From assembly GCF_024746835.1 (NCBI RefSeq), contig NZ_CP080531.1, positions 5,228,001-5,292,000 on the forward strand: a DNA stretch of 64,000 nt, given 5' to 3'. This document shows positions 8,997 through 17,420 of the stretch, one piece after another; positions within the stretch are counted from its first letter, which is position 1, and every line of letters begins with the position of its first letter. The notes below the pieces were generated by a model. It did not search any database and was not told where the DNA came from. It was given only the letters and a program-made list of their open reading frames with translations. The stretch comes from Mesorhizobium sp. AR02 (GTDB taxonomy: Bacteria > Pseudomonadota > Alphaproteobacteria > Rhizobiales > Rhizobiaceae). Made by a program: the position numbers and the translations under genes.

Positions 8997-9547
8997 ATGT
9001 CAACACCCAGCCTCACTACCAACGCGCCTCTCATCGTCATCGATCTGCAGACCGGCATGTTCGACGGCGTGCACGAGCCGCCGATCCATGATGCGCCCAC
9101 CATTGCAGAGCGCGCTCGCGCGGTGATCGACTGGGCAAGGCGGGGTGGGCGCAAGGTCGCCTTTGTCAGGCATGTGGACCCGAAGGCGATCCATTGGCGC
9201 CGGGTGAACCGGGTTGGCCGGTGTGGCCCGCCCTTGGCCAGGCCGATGATGAACCGACCTTCGCCAAATCCGTGCGCGATGCCTTCAGCAATCCGGCCTT
9301 TGGCGACTGGGTCGCCAGGCAGGGCGCGGGTGCCGTGGTGATCCTCGGCGCGCAGACCGATTTTTGCGTCGCGGCAACCGTCAGGGGCGCGATCGCCAGA
9401 GGGCTCGGCGTCACCGTGGTTTCCGATGCCCACAGCACGCTGGACAACGCCAGCGAGAGCGCTGATCAGATCATCGCCCGGCACAATGGTGAATTCACCG
9501 AGGCCGGCGCGACTGTGGTGACGACGAAGGCGCTGGTCGGCGGCTGA
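8997..9547 (+). pseudogene. Isochorismatase-type cysteine hydrolase, one-base frameshift
   Basis: Read through in two frames this is a complete ~180-residue isochorismatase-family hydrolase. The first frame gives APLIVIDLQTGMF with the catalytic Asp and VRHVDPK; the second gives LAPGEPGWPVWPAL and VILGAQTDFCVAATVRGA with the nucleophile Cys. The frames meet near 9,186, where DPK-G-DPLAPGEPGW would be expected. Restoring one G (GC to GGC) joins them exactly. The rest is undamaged, so this is either a fresh inactivation or a sequencing error. Family members hydrolyse amides such as nicotinamide, or isochorismate; the substrate here is unknown. Confidence 0.8.
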
Positions 9548-9877
9548 AGCTGCAAAAGAATGACGCTGCGGGCTGATCGTCGCTTCGCGCGGCGGCTGCA
9601 TCGTCCGGCCCAAGGCGCCTGCCGTGGTCGACGCGGGCGGGGGGGCGCATTGTTGGGGTGTGCTCGGCGCCCGCGTCAACCAGGGCGGCTCGTACCGCCG
9701 CAATAACACCATTGCATATTGCCGGGCGCTCGAAACTTCCGCGAAAGCGGAATAGGCATGGACTGCGGTGCGGATCCGATATGCCGGTTTGCCAGGGCAA
9801 TTGCGCGAAACAGTTTTTCTCCGCTGCCGCATTGACCCGCGGCGGGCGGGCGGCGAGGACTGGCGCCTTCAACAGGG
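9548..9877 (+). other. Intergenic region without a recognised gene
   Basis: This lies between two rightward genes. The sequence is GC-rich, with open frames only as shadows. No terminator hairpin with a T-tract and no convincing promoter was found. Confidence 0.35.
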
Positions 9878-11131
9878 ATGGCGCCCATGGGCGAGCAGAC
9901 AATTTTGAGCGAACAGACGATTTTCCGCAACGCGAAACTGGCCGATGGGTCGCTGGCGGATTTCTTCGTCACCGGCGGCCGCTTCAGCGCCATCGCGCCG
10001 GCCGGCAGTGCGCCGCCGGCTGATTTCGCCGCCGTCGCCCCTATCACTATCGACCTCGGCGGCCAGCTTGTGGTGCCGGCCTTCGTCGAGGGGCATATCC
10101 ATCTCGACACCTCGTTCCATGGCGACGCTTGGCGCCCGCATATTCCCTGCACCAACGGCTTCGACGTGCGCGAGCGCGTTGCCTTCCAGGCGCAAAACCT
10201 TGCCGCCGCGGCGCCGATGGCCGAACGGGCGAAGAACCAGCTCGAGCTTTGCGTTGGCCATGGCAGCCTGGCCATGCGCAGCCATGTCATGGTCGATGGT
10301 TCGGTCGGGCTCAGCCATGTCGAAACCATCCTGGCCGTGCGCGAAAAATACCGCGACCTCATCGACATCCAGCTCGTCGCCTTCCCGCAAAGCGGTATTC
10401 TGTCGTCCCCCGGCACGGCGGAGCTGCTCGACGAGGCGCTGAAGCTCGGCTGCGACCTGATTGGCGGGCTCGACCCGGCCAGCTTCGACCGCGATGTGAA
10501 GGGCCATCTCGACGTCGTGTTCGGGCTCGCGCAAAAGCATGGCGCGGGCGTCGACATCCACCTGCATGATGGCGGCACGCTCGGCCTGTTCCAGGTCGAG
10601 GAGATCGCGGCGCGGACAAAGGCGCTCGGCATGGAAGGCCATGTCGCCGTCAGCCACGCCTATGGCCTTGGCGACATCCCGGCCGACGCCCTGGCGAAGG
10701 CCGGCGCGATGCTGGCGGCGGCTGGCGTGGCGATCATGACCAACGCGCCCGGCAACCATGCCTTCCCGCCGGTGGCGGCTCTGCGGCAGGCAGGCGTCAC
10801 CGTGTTCAGCGGCTCCGACAACATCCGCGATTCCTGGTGGCCCTATGGCGATGGCGACATGCTGAACCGGGCCAACATGATCGGCTACCGCTCCGGCTTC
10901 TATGAGGACCACGAGCTGGCCGCCGCCTTCGATGTGGTGACCCACGCCGGCGCCAAGGCGTTGGGGCTGGAGGACTACGGCATCGTGGTTGGCGCCAGCG
11001 CCGACTTCGTCGCCATGCGGGCGCAGCACGTGCCCGAGGCGGTGGTAGCGGTGCCGAAGGACCGGACGGTCTATCGGCGGGGCAAGGCGGTGGCGAGCGA
11101 TGGCCGAATGCTGGCTATCATCCTAGCCTGA
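9878..11131 (+). CDS. Cytosine-deaminase-like amidohydrolase
   Basis: This 417-residue protein is a metal-dependent amidohydrolase closest in pattern to cytosine deaminase/isopropylammelide hydrolase enzymes. The metal-binding HxH is in VEGHIHLDTSF (His73, His75). Further ligands appear in DIHLHDGG, in VAVSHAYGLGD and in the FSGSDNIRDSWWPYGDGDML loop, whose Asp is the catalytic base in this family. Length and barrel layout are normal. It should deaminate or hydrolyse a ring or amide nitrogen substrate in the cytoplasm; which one cannot be read. AGGG lies nine bases before a second ATG (MGEQT, three codons in), a likely alternative start. A decayed copy of its 3' part lies 0.9 kb downstream. 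Confidence 0.82.
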   Translation: MAPMGEQTILSEQTIFRNAKLADGSLADFFVTGGRFSAIAPAGSAPPADFAAVAPITIDLGGQLVVPAFVEGHIHLDTSFHGDAWRPHIPCTNGFDVRERVAFQAQNLAAAAPMAERAKNQLELCVGHGSLAMRSHVMVDGSVGLSHVETILAVREKYRDLIDIQLVAFPQSGILSSPGTAELLDEALKLGCDLIGGLDPASFDRDVKGHLDVVFGLAQKHGAGVDIHLHDGGTLGLFQVEEIAARTKALGMEGHVAVSHAYGLGDIPADALAKAGAMLAAAGVAIMTNAPGNHAFPPVAALRQAGVTVFSGSDNIRDSWWPYGDGDMLNRANMIGYRSGFYEDHELAAAFDVVTHAGAKALGLEDYGIVVGASADFVAMRAQHVPEAVVAVPKDRTVYRRGKAVASDGRMLAIILA

Positions 11132-11156
11132 CCCATCCCGATGGACTCGGGATGGG
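11132..11156 (+). terminator. Hairpin after the amidohydrolase gene
   Basis: A perfect 10-bp stem (CCCATCCCGA / TCGGGATGGG) with a five-base loop starts right after the stop codon. It is followed by GTCTTCG, a weak T-tract, so termination is plausible but may be partial. Confidence 0.55.
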
Positions 11157-11183
11157 GTCTTCGCAGGCGATGACCGCCCGATA

Positions 11184-11396
11184 TCAGTAGGCCTTGGCTG
11201 CCGTCTTGTGCTTCTTGGAATGCTTCTTGTGTTTCTTGTGCTTCTTGGCGGCGACCTTTTGAACCGCGGCGGGGGCAGCCGTGTTGGCGGCAGCGGTCAC
11301 GGCTGCGGTGGTGGCAGCCGCGCTGGCTTCGAGAACCGGCATCGAGACGACCAGCGCGAACGCAAGGCCGAGAGCCGCGAGGATGGATTTGTTCAT
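11184..11396 (-). CDS. Small exported Ala/Lys/His-rich protein
   Basis: A 70-residue protein with a signal peptide (MNKSILAALGLAFALVVSMPVLEASA), an Ala/Thr-rich middle and a basic tail of KKHKKHKKHSKKHK repeats. I know no enzymatic domain of this kind; such tails could bind metal, DNA or anionic polymers, which is inference. It is a clear paralogue of the longer protein near 27.8-28.2 kb: both begin MNK-(S/P)-LLxALGLA and share the Ala/Thr linker and basic tail. A GGAAATGAAC stretch precedes the ATG. Confidence 0.72.
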   Translation of the reverse strand: MNKSILAALGLAFALVVSMPVLEASAAATTAAVTAAANTAAPAAVQKVAAKKHKKHKKHSKKHKTAAKAY

Positions 11397-11542
11397 GGGT
11401 TCATTTCCTTTTGGATTACGCCGAATCGGAACGGCGCGTGTCTACGCATGATCCCGAAAAGTAGAAACCGTTTCGGAAAAGATCATGTTCGAACAAGAGG
11501 CTTCGATGGCGCGCGCGGCGCCATCGGGTATTTTTCGGGGTC

Positions 11543-11770
11543 CTACTTCTTCTTGCAGTCGGCGGCTGCTTTCATCGCTGCCGTCGCTTCGGCCTCGGTT
11601 TTGTAGGACGTCTTGCCGACCATCATCACGGTCTTGCCGTCAGGCTTTGTCGTGGCGACGGAACACGTCTTGTCGCTCGCTTTCTGGGCGACGAAATATT
11701 CCGTCGCCGCAAGCGCGGGAGCGGTTGCGAGCGTTACCAGAATCGCTGCGGAAAGAAGTTTCCTGTACAT
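11543..11770 (-). CDS. Small exported protein, YFVAQ/CSVA type
   Basis: The 75-residue product has a signal peptide (MYRKLLSAAILVTLATAPALA) and a ~54-residue mature part with two cysteines (in KTCSV and ADCKKK) and the pattern EYFVAQ..KTCSV..KPDGKTVMMVG..YKTEAEA. I know this as a recurrent small periplasmic protein type in rhizobia, without a defined function. The ATG used has GGAGG eight bases upstream; an overlapping out-of-frame ATG (MKCTG) just before it is a decoy. Confidence 0.72.
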   Translation of the reverse strand: MYRKLLSAAILVTLATAPALAATEYFVAQKASDKTCSVATTKPDGKTVMMVGKTSYKTEAEATAAMKAAADCKKK

Positions 11771-11913
11771 TTCATTTTCCTCCACTTGGCCCATATCGCC
11801 CATGGACACTGTGACGAGACGATCTGTCTGACGTCTTGCGGCAACATTACAGTTTGGTAATGTTGCGGTCGGTCGACATGGAGGGGCGGCAACGCCGGTG
11901 CTTTCGCGCACCT

Positions 11914-12070
11914 ACATGATCGGCTACCGCTTCGGCTCTGCGAGGACCACGAACTCGCCGCCGCCTTCGATGTTGTGACCCATGCCGGCGCCAAGGCGCT
12001 GGAGGACTACGGCATCGTGGTTGGCGCCAGCGCCGACTTCGTCGCCATGCGGCGCAGAACGTGCCCGAGG
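11914..12070 (+). pseudogene. Decayed partial copy of the amidohydrolase gene
   Basis: About 157 bases match 10,875-11,039 of the amidohydrolase gene with roughly 90% identity, from ACATGATCGGCTACCGC to GTGCCCGAGG. Small deletions break the frame, including loss of the segment encoding GLG and a base in GCGGGCGCAG. No start or stop context remains, so it is a dead duplicate fragment. Confidence 0.82.
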
Positions 12071-12135
12071 CTGGGCGACGGCGCGTCTGGGGCGCTCGCC
12101 GCCGCAATCTCCGATGTTTGATGCATGCTGGCCCA

Positions 12136-12342
12136 TCAATCCGACGCCCTCTGGTCGGCCGCCTGGGCTGATCGGGCAGGCACGGAAGACAGAGTGTGTT
12201 GATTGGACGGCTGCTCGCCGAAATAGAACGCGCCACCCAGGACGAGGAACACAATCCCCACTGCCACCAGTCCGACCATCAACACGGCGATCGCCGTACC
12301 CGGGCCGTGGCCTGTTCTGGTGATGATGGACCGATGGTGCAT
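12136..12342 (-). CDS. Small single-span membrane protein
   Basis: A 68-residue product with one hydrophobic span (AIAVLMVGLVAVGIVFLVLGGAFYFG, about 20-45), a short basic N-terminus (MHHRSIITRTGHG) and a polar C-tail. The start is well supported by GGAGGAAGAGCG directly before the ATG. I do not recognise the family; short one-span proteins of this kind are common in rhizobia. It stands alone, pointing away from the DUF535 gene's end. Confidence 0.6.
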   Translation of the reverse strand: MHHRSIITRTGHGPGTAIAVLMVGLVAVGIVFLVLGGAFYFGEQPSNQHTLSSVPARSAQAADQRASD

Positions 12343-12642
12343 CGCTCTTCCTCCGAAATCCAGTCCGGTCCGGAGACCTTGCGGCAAACGAGGGCAGAAG
12401 CGGGATATTCCCGATGAACAGCCGCATCGGCCCTTTGCGTTTCCTTTTGGGACCAAAGTCTTAGGTGGCTGAAGCAAAGGTCCGATGGGTCTCGTTCGGT
12501 TCCGGCAATGTCCATTGGACGTTCCACTATTTTAGCCAATTGATATATAATGCCTTTACCCTCTTGGGGGATAAAAGCGGGCGTCGGGAAGGGCAAAGTG
12601 GCGCCGTCCGACGTCCTGACAGCGATGTGCCAGCCTCCACAT

Positions 12643-13752
12643 TCATTGGGCGAAAGGCCCTCCGCGAGTGAGATCAAGTGGAACCTCGTTCAGTCTGAAC
12701 GGCGAGGCAAACAGGCTCTTGCCAAACTCCAGGAATTCGAACTTGTAGACGTCTCGCCGGCTGAGCGGCGCTGCCATGTCGCGGCTCCGCACCGGCATGG
12801 CAAAGCCGAATTCGCCGCCTTGCTGTCCGCCGCGATCGATCCAGTACTGGTCCATGTCGGCACGCTTGCCGGCGCGTTTTTCGGGCGAGCGGAAGTTGAT
12901 GGTGTGCCTGGCATCGCAGACGCCGAGGACATGATCGGCGCCGCCACCGATCGCGATGCCTTCCATGACCAGCAGTGCCGCATCCTTGGGCCTGAGCCCG
13001 CACAGGTCGCGCGTGGCCTCGATGACGGCGCGCTTGGCCTCTGGCTCCTTGCTGCCCTGGAGCCCGCCAATGGCGACGGTGTAGCGGCTGGCGCCCATGG
13101 GGCCGGCGCCCAAGGGGCTGGCGCCCAGGGGATAGAGGATGAAGCTCAACCTGACCAGGTCGAGCCGGTCGCTCTGCCGCGTCAGCCTGATCGAGAAGGC
13201 GCCTTCGTGGCTGGTGCCGGAATGAACGGACAGGCGCATGGTCAGCGCATAGGCATCGCGCCGTCCGGTCACCTGGCCGATGTCCATCGCCCGCCCGCGC
13301 CAGACCGCCTCCAGCACATGCCGCGGCAGGCCCGCCGCCGCCAGATTGAAATGGTCGACCAGAAGGTCGAAGCCGCGATGGCCAGGCAGCCCAAGGGCGA
13401 AGAATTTGTAGGGCTTCTTGCGCAGCAAATCGTCATGTGGGCAGCCCAGTCCGTGCTTTTGCCGGAAACCTCTGAGGAAGTGGAACCATTTGAAGAAGCT
13501 CACCGGCTTGCAGGCGAAGCGGGTGAGGAAAATCCTGGATTGCCGCAGCCCCAGCCGCCCGCAAAGGCCAAGGATCTGGCTGAAGACGCCGGCGGCTTCC
13601 CGCAGCCAGGCGCGCTCGCTCGTTTCGAAAATCAAGATGCATCCCACACGGCTGTTGTGGGAGAGGGGGTAGCCCGGAGGGATTACGCCGACATTGCGGG
13701 GGGATAAAGCGCTGGTAGTTCTGAAAAGGGGCCGGTAATTTCCAGCCCTCAC
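12643..13752 (-). CDS. VirK/YbjX-like (DUF535) protein
   Basis: The ~369-residue protein fits the VirK/YbjX (DUF535) family: an N-terminal segment with FKWFHFLRG, a middle RLSFILYPL..YTVAIGGLQG block, the LCGLRPKDAALLVMEGIA helix, and the C-terminal YWIDRGGQ..FGFAMPV..KFEFLEFG. Family members affect envelope properties and antimicrobial-peptide resistance in enterobacteria; the biochemical activity is unknown. The GTG start overlaps the stop of the upstream acidic-protein gene (GTGA), which suggests coupled translation; an internal start nearer residue 45 cannot be excluded. Confidence 0.72.
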   Translation of the reverse strand: MRAGNYRPLFRTTSALSPRNVGVIPPGYPLSHNSRVGCILIFETSERAWLREAAGVFSQILGLCGRLGLRQSRIFLTRFACKPVSFFKWFHFLRGFRQKHGLGCPHDDLLRKKPYKFFALGLPGHRGFDLLVDHFNLAAAGLPRHVLEAVWRGRAMDIGQVTGRRDAYALTMRLSVHSGTSHEGAFSIRLTRQSDRLDLVRLSFILYPLGASPLGAGPMGASRYTVAIGGLQGSKEPEAKRAVIEATRDLCGLRPKDAALLVMEGIAIGGGADHVLGVCDARHTINFRSPEKRAGKRADMDQYWIDRGGQQGGEFGFAMPVRSRDMAAPLSRRDVYKFEFLEFGKSLFASPFRLNEVPLDLTRGGPFAQ

Positions 13753-14033
13753 GTCTCGTCGAACCGACCCTCGCGCGTCGGGTGTCGCTTGATCGCGGCT
13801 TCTTCCTCATCGTCGGGCAAGGCGTCGTCGCTGTCCTGGAGTGCGTTGTCGTCGTCTTCCTCGGGCAGGTCGCCCTCTTTTTCGACGCCGTAGTGCATGT
13901 CGCCGTTTTCGGGCACGGAGTCGGGCAGGATCTGGCCGCCCTTGACCGCGTCCCAGTCCAGCTGCTCGATGGTCGGGCCCTCGACCTCGGGGCTGTCGTC
14001 ATCGTCGGTGTGTGGTTTGCTGCGCGGTGCCAT
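13749..14033 (-). CDS. Small acidic protein of unknown function
   Basis: A 94-residue, strongly acidic protein (DDDDSPEVEGP near the start, PEEDDDNALQDSDDALPDDEEE near the end) without signal peptide or membrane span, probably cytoplasmic and partly disordered. GGAGG five bases before this ATG decides against the ATG four codons upstream. Its stop overlaps the GTG of the DUF535 gene, so the two form an operon. I know no function for it. Confidence 0.68.
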   Translation of the reverse strand: MAPRSKPHTDDDDSPEVEGPTIEQLDWDAVKGGQILPDSVPENGDMHYGVEKEGDLPEEDDDNALQDSDDALPDDEEEAAIKRHPTREGRFDET

Positions 14034-14255
14034 GCTGGCCTCCAATCCGTGAAAAGACTGAAGGCGAAACTCGGGGTACAGCGGTTAGTTCCTTAGTCTC
14101 GGCGGCAAAGGTTCGGGCGCGCTTCGGTTGGGGGTGCGGCCGCGGCTACCACCACAGCGCGGCAACCACCACCACCACAGCGGCGACCGCCAGCCCCACC
14201 TGTCCCGGGGGGCTAAGGAGCCAGGGCCGCGATCATGTGGCCGCGACTTCCAGGC

Positions 14256-14372
14256 CTACCAGCCCATCCATTCGCGGCTGCGCCAGGCAAGGCCGGCAAA
14301 AGGCGCCATCAGCGCGATCACGACAAACATCAGCGTGAAGGGATGCCTGGTCACGGAGGGTCGGGGAGCCAT
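14256..14372 (-). CDS. Very small membrane peptide (tentative)
   Basis: A 38-residue frame with one hydrophobic span (HPFTLMFVVIALMAPFAGLAW) and a basic end (RSREWMGW). AAGGATG sits at plausible ribosome-site distance. It resembles orphan small membrane proteins but no homologue is recalled, so it is listed as possible only. Confidence 0.4.
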   Translation of the reverse strand: MAPRPSVTRHPFTLMFVVIALMAPFAGLAWRSREWMGW

Positions 14373-14923
14373 GTCGCAATCATCCTTGCTGGAGATTTCA
14401 TGCCGGGAAACGCCGGAAACAACGTCGTCATGGCGACATGGTTGCATCTGATTCAGGCCCGCCATTCGGTGGCTGGAACCGGACGCCGACACTGGCGTTT
14501 TCCTGATGTGACCGGTGAGGCTGCCACCTCCGCCGGAACCGTTTGAGGCTCGCTCTGCTCCCGGCAGGGTGGGCCTTTTTCGTGCGCTGGACGAAGCATC
14601 CGGGAACGACACGGCGCGCTACGTTGGCTGTTGCTCAGGGATGACGGATCGACTTCACCTTTCGGAAAGAGGCATCCAGATGCACCTCTCCGAAGCAAGT
14701 GAGTTTTGCGGACATTCCTAGGCGATTTTTGTATTCCAGAAAATTAATTACAAAATTTTCAAAGAACTATCTGGCTGATCTAACTTTTTTCATAAAAAAC
14801 CAGAATCAGATTTATCGATCAGGCTGCATATTTATTGCGTCAATTGAAATGGAACCTCGCGGCTGTGGCCGAGTTTTCCCTGCAGGCGGAATACGGAATC
14901 AAGACCGCCAAATGGAGGTTACT
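14373..14923 (+). other. Long intergenic region with an AT-rich half
   Basis: The first 330 bases are GC-rich with only shadow frames. From about 14,705 to 14,860 the DNA becomes strikingly AT-rich (runs such as AAAATTAATTACAAAATTTTC and TTTTTTCATAAAAAA). That is unlike the rest of the window and probably holds the promoter of the following DUF1236-like gene. Confidence 0.45.
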
Positions 14924-15250
14924 ATGAAATATTATCTTTCGAGTGCGGCAGCCGTACTCATCCTGATGGGCGGCATTGGTGCGGCGATGGCCGAAGACGT
15001 CATCGTCGTCCAGCCGGCGCAGCGGGTCGTGGTTCAACCGGAGCAGGAGACGGTCGTTCGCCAATACGTCAAGAAGCAGCCGCTGGCATCGGTCAATCTT
15101 CTGGGCGTCGAACTCAAGCTCGGCTCGCCGGTGCCGGATACCGTCGAACTGCGTGAGGTGCCTGATGTCAAATACCGCGTCGCGGTGATCAACGACCAGA
15201 CCGTGCTCGTCGACCCCGAGACCCGTCAGGTCGTCGAGGTTCTGCACTGA
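14924..15250 (+). CDS. Exported DUF1236-like protein
   Basis: The 108-residue protein has a signal peptide (MKYYLSSAAAVLILMGGIGAAMA) and a mature part of VVVQPEQETVVRQYV followed by the DUF1236-type core (GVELKLGSPVPDTVELREVPDV..YRVAVINDQTVLVDPETRQVVEVL). Such proteins are periplasmic and of unknown function, common in Rhizobiales. ATGGAGGTTACT gives the ribosome site for this ATG and excludes longer upstream starts. A strong terminator follows. Confidence 0.78.
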   Translation: MKYYLSSAAAVLILMGGIGAAMAEDVIVVQPAQRVVVQPEQETVVRQYVKKQPLASVNLLGVELKLGSPVPDTVELREVPDVKYRVAVINDQTVLVDPETRQVVEVLH

Positions 15251-15273
15251 ACCAGTGCGGCAAACCCGTCATG

Positions 15274-15312
15274 AAAAACCCGCCACCGATTTCGCATCGG
15301 TGACGGGTTTTT
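15274..15312 (+). terminator. Bidirectional intrinsic terminator
   Basis: AAAAACCCG-C-CACCGAT, a TTCGC loop, then ATCGGTG-A-CGGGTTTTT: a 16-bp stem with one mismatch, flanked by A5 and T5. It lies between the convergent DUF1236-like and yghU-type genes and can serve both. Confidence 0.9.
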
Positions 15313-15336
15313 CATTGGAGCCGGCTTTGGCTTTGC

Positions 15337-16209
15337 CTATTCGGCTGCGGTCGCCAGCTTGTCCTGCGTCCTGGTGTCGAAATCGCTGGCGTCGTGGCGC
15401 TCGTGCAGCTGCAGCGCCGGCTCGCCGAAGGCGCGATTGACCATGCGGCCGCGCTTGACCGCCGGCCGCTCGTCGATCGCTTTCGCCCAGCGCTGAACGT
15501 GGCTGTACTCCTGCACCGACAGGAAGTCGGCGGAATCATTGTACATGCGGCCGAGCGCCAGCCCGCCATACCAGGGCCAGACCGCCATATCGGCGATCGA
15601 GTAATCCTTGCCGCCGAGATATTCTGATACCGCCAGCCGGCGGTCGAGCACGTCCATCTGCCGCTTGGTTTCCATGGCGAAGCGGTCGATGGCATATTCG
15701 AATTTCTGCGGCGCATAGGCGTAGAAATGGCCGAAGCCGCCGCCCAGATACGGCGCCGAGCCCATCTGCCAGAACAGCCAGGACAGCACTTCGGCGCGCG
15801 CCGGCTGTTCGGTGGGCAGGAACTCGCCGAACTTCTCGGCGAGATAGACCAGGATCGAGCCGGACTCGAAGATACGCACCGGCGTGGCGCCGCTGCGATC
15901 CATCAAAGCCGGGATCTTGGAGTTGGGGTTGACCTCGACAAAGCCGCTCCCGAACTGGTCGCCATCATTGATGCGGATGATCCAGGCATCGTATTCGGCG
16001 CCCTTGTAGCCGCGCGCCAGAAGCTCCTCCAGCATGACCGTCACCTTGACGCCGTTCGGCGTCGCCAGCGAATAGAGCTGCAGCGGATGCTTGCCGACGG
16101 GCAATTCCTTGTCATGCGTCGGCCCGGCGATCGGCCGGTTGATGCTGGCAAAGGCGCCGCCATTTGCCTTGTTCCAGGTCCATACTTTCGGCGGGGTGTA
16201 GTCTGTCAT
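15337..16209 (-). CDS. yghU: Glutathione-dependent disulfide-bond oxidoreductase, YghU type
   Basis: The 290-residue protein is a GST-fold enzyme of the YghU/nu class. It has the long N-terminal extension (TPPKVWTWNKANGGAFASINRPIAGPTHDKELPVGKHPLQLYSLATPNGVK, given here by its features) that precedes the thioredoxin-like domain. That domain reads VEVNPNSKIPALMDRSG and FESGSILVYLAEK (glutathione gamma-Glu contact). The all-helical C-domain has DYSIADMAVWPW. Members use two glutathione molecules to reduce disulfides and organic peroxides in the cytosol. Length is normal. The gene is monocistronic. Confidence 0.88.
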   Translation of the reverse strand: MTDYTPPKVWTWNKANGGAFASINRPIAGPTHDKELPVGKHPLQLYSLATPNGVKVTVMLEELLARGYKGAEYDAWIIRINDGDQFGSGFVEVNPNSKIPALMDRSGATPVRIFESGSILVYLAEKFGEFLPTEQPARAEVLSWLFWQMGSAPYLGGGFGHFYAYAPQKFEYAIDRFAMETKRQMDVLDRRLAVSEYLGGKDYSIADMAVWPWYGGLALGRMYNDSADFLSVQEYSHVQRWAKAIDERPAVKRGRMVNRAFGEPALQLHERHDASDFDTRTQDKLATAAE

Positions 16210-16377
16210 ATCTGGCCTCGAATGGTGGGGAAGGAAGAAACGGGATTGAGCGGATCCATCTACAGCTAGGGCTGCGGAGGGGGAAGTTCAACTTGCGTTG
16301 AACTATTGTCAATGTTGGTGCGTCGGTGCGGGCATTTAAGCCGGCCCTTCGCAGGCTCAGGGCGTTCGAAACTCGAA

Positions 16378-16395
16378 AAGCCAAGCAATTGGCTT
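16378..16395. repeat. 18-bp palindromic interspersed motif, copy 1
   Basis: AAGCCAAGCAATTGGCTT occurs here and, in reverse orientation, at 53,464-53,481, both times inside non-coding GC-rich DNA. The arms pair as a hairpin. The surrounding 286 bases (16,210-16,495) hold no gene and should contain the promoters of the yghU-type and protease-like genes. Confidence 0.6.
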
Positions 16396-16495
16396 CTCGT
16401 GGCCTGCGGCCACCGTTTCTCACCCCTTGCACCAAGTTCCCCAAGGCATACCTATAGAAGAAGCCGCCAGGGCAATTGCATCGCAGGACAAAATC

Positions 16496-17401
16496 ATGGC
16501 CATCAATCCCAATCCGCGCTCCGTCGTTGCCGTGCGGGCGACCGTCCCAGAGGATGCTTTTACGGCCGGCGCGCTGGGCACGCTCAGGGAGGGCAGCGGC
16601 GTCGTCATCCGCGACGACGGGCTGGTGCTGACCATCGGCTATCTCATCACCGAGGCCGAGGAGGTCTGGCTGACCGCGCATGACGGCCGCGTCATCCCGG
16701 CGCACGCGCTGGCCTATGACCAGGAATCGGGCTTCGGCCTGGTCCAGGCGCTGGCGCCGACCGGGCTGCCGGCCGTGGCGCTGGGTGATGCCGGCAAGGC
16801 TCGTATCGGCGACGCGGTGGTGCTTGCCGACGGCATCGGCCGGGCGGTCGAGGCCAAGATCGTCACCAAGCAGGAATTCGCCGGCTATTGGGAGTATCTG
16901 CTCGACGAGGCGATCTTCATCGCGCCCGCGCATCCATCCTGGGGCGGAGCGCCGCTGTTCAGCGCCGATGGCGCGCTGCTCGGCATCGGCTCGCTGCGCC
17001 TGCAGATGAGCCGCGCCGGCGAGGTCGCCGATATCAACATGGTGGTGCCGATTGATCTGTTGCCGCCCATCCTCGACGATCTCCTGACACGCGGCCAGGT
17101 GGCCAGGCCGCCGCGTCCGTGGCTCGGCGCCCTGTCGGCCGAAAGCGACGGCAAGGTGGTGGTGATGAGCGTGACCGAGGGCGGTCCGGCCGCCAAGGCC
17201 GGCCTGCGCCAGGGCGATGTCATCTCCGAGGTCCGCGACGGCGCGGTCGACGGGCTCGCCGATTTCTATCGCAAGCTGTGGGACAGCGGCTCGGCCGGTG
17301 CCGAGATCCCGATGCGTGTGGTGCGCGACGGCCGCGAGACCTGGCTGCGCGTCAAGTCCGCCGACCGCGGCAGCTTTTTGAAGAAGCCGCAGTTGCAATA
17401 G
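16496..17401 (+). CDS. HtrA/DegP-like trypsin fold plus PDZ protein, catalytic residues lost
   Basis: The 301-residue protein has the S1C (HtrA) layout: a chymotrypsin-like domain (about 10-190) and one PDZ domain (about 205-290; RPWLGALS, GGPAAKAGLRQGDVISEV). All three catalytic positions look changed. The region that should read TNxHVV is TIGYLITE (His to Tyr), the DLAVL segment is SGFGLVQ, and GNSGGPL is SWGGAPL, with Trp where Ser belongs. It probably binds peptides or acts as a scaffold rather than cutting. There is no signal peptide from this ATG, which has CAGGA upstream; a TTG start 23 codons earlier is less likely. The LysR gene follows 20 bp downstream. Confidence 0.75.
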   Translation: MAINPNPRSVVAVRATVPEDAFTAGALGTLREGSGVVIRDDGLVLTIGYLITEAEEVWLTAHDGRVIPAHALAYDQESGFGLVQALAPTGLPAVALGDAGKARIGDAVVLADGIGRAVEAKIVTKQEFAGYWEYLLDEAIFIAPAHPSWGGAPLFSADGALLGIGSLRLQMSRAGEVADINMVVPIDLLPPILDDLLTRGQVARPPRPWLGALSAESDGKVVVMSVTEGGPAAKAGLRQGDVISEVRDGAVDGLADFYRKLWDSGSAGAEIPMRVVRDGRETWLRVKSADRGSFLKKPQLQ

Positions 17402-17420
17402 GCCTGATGTCGGCCAGGCG

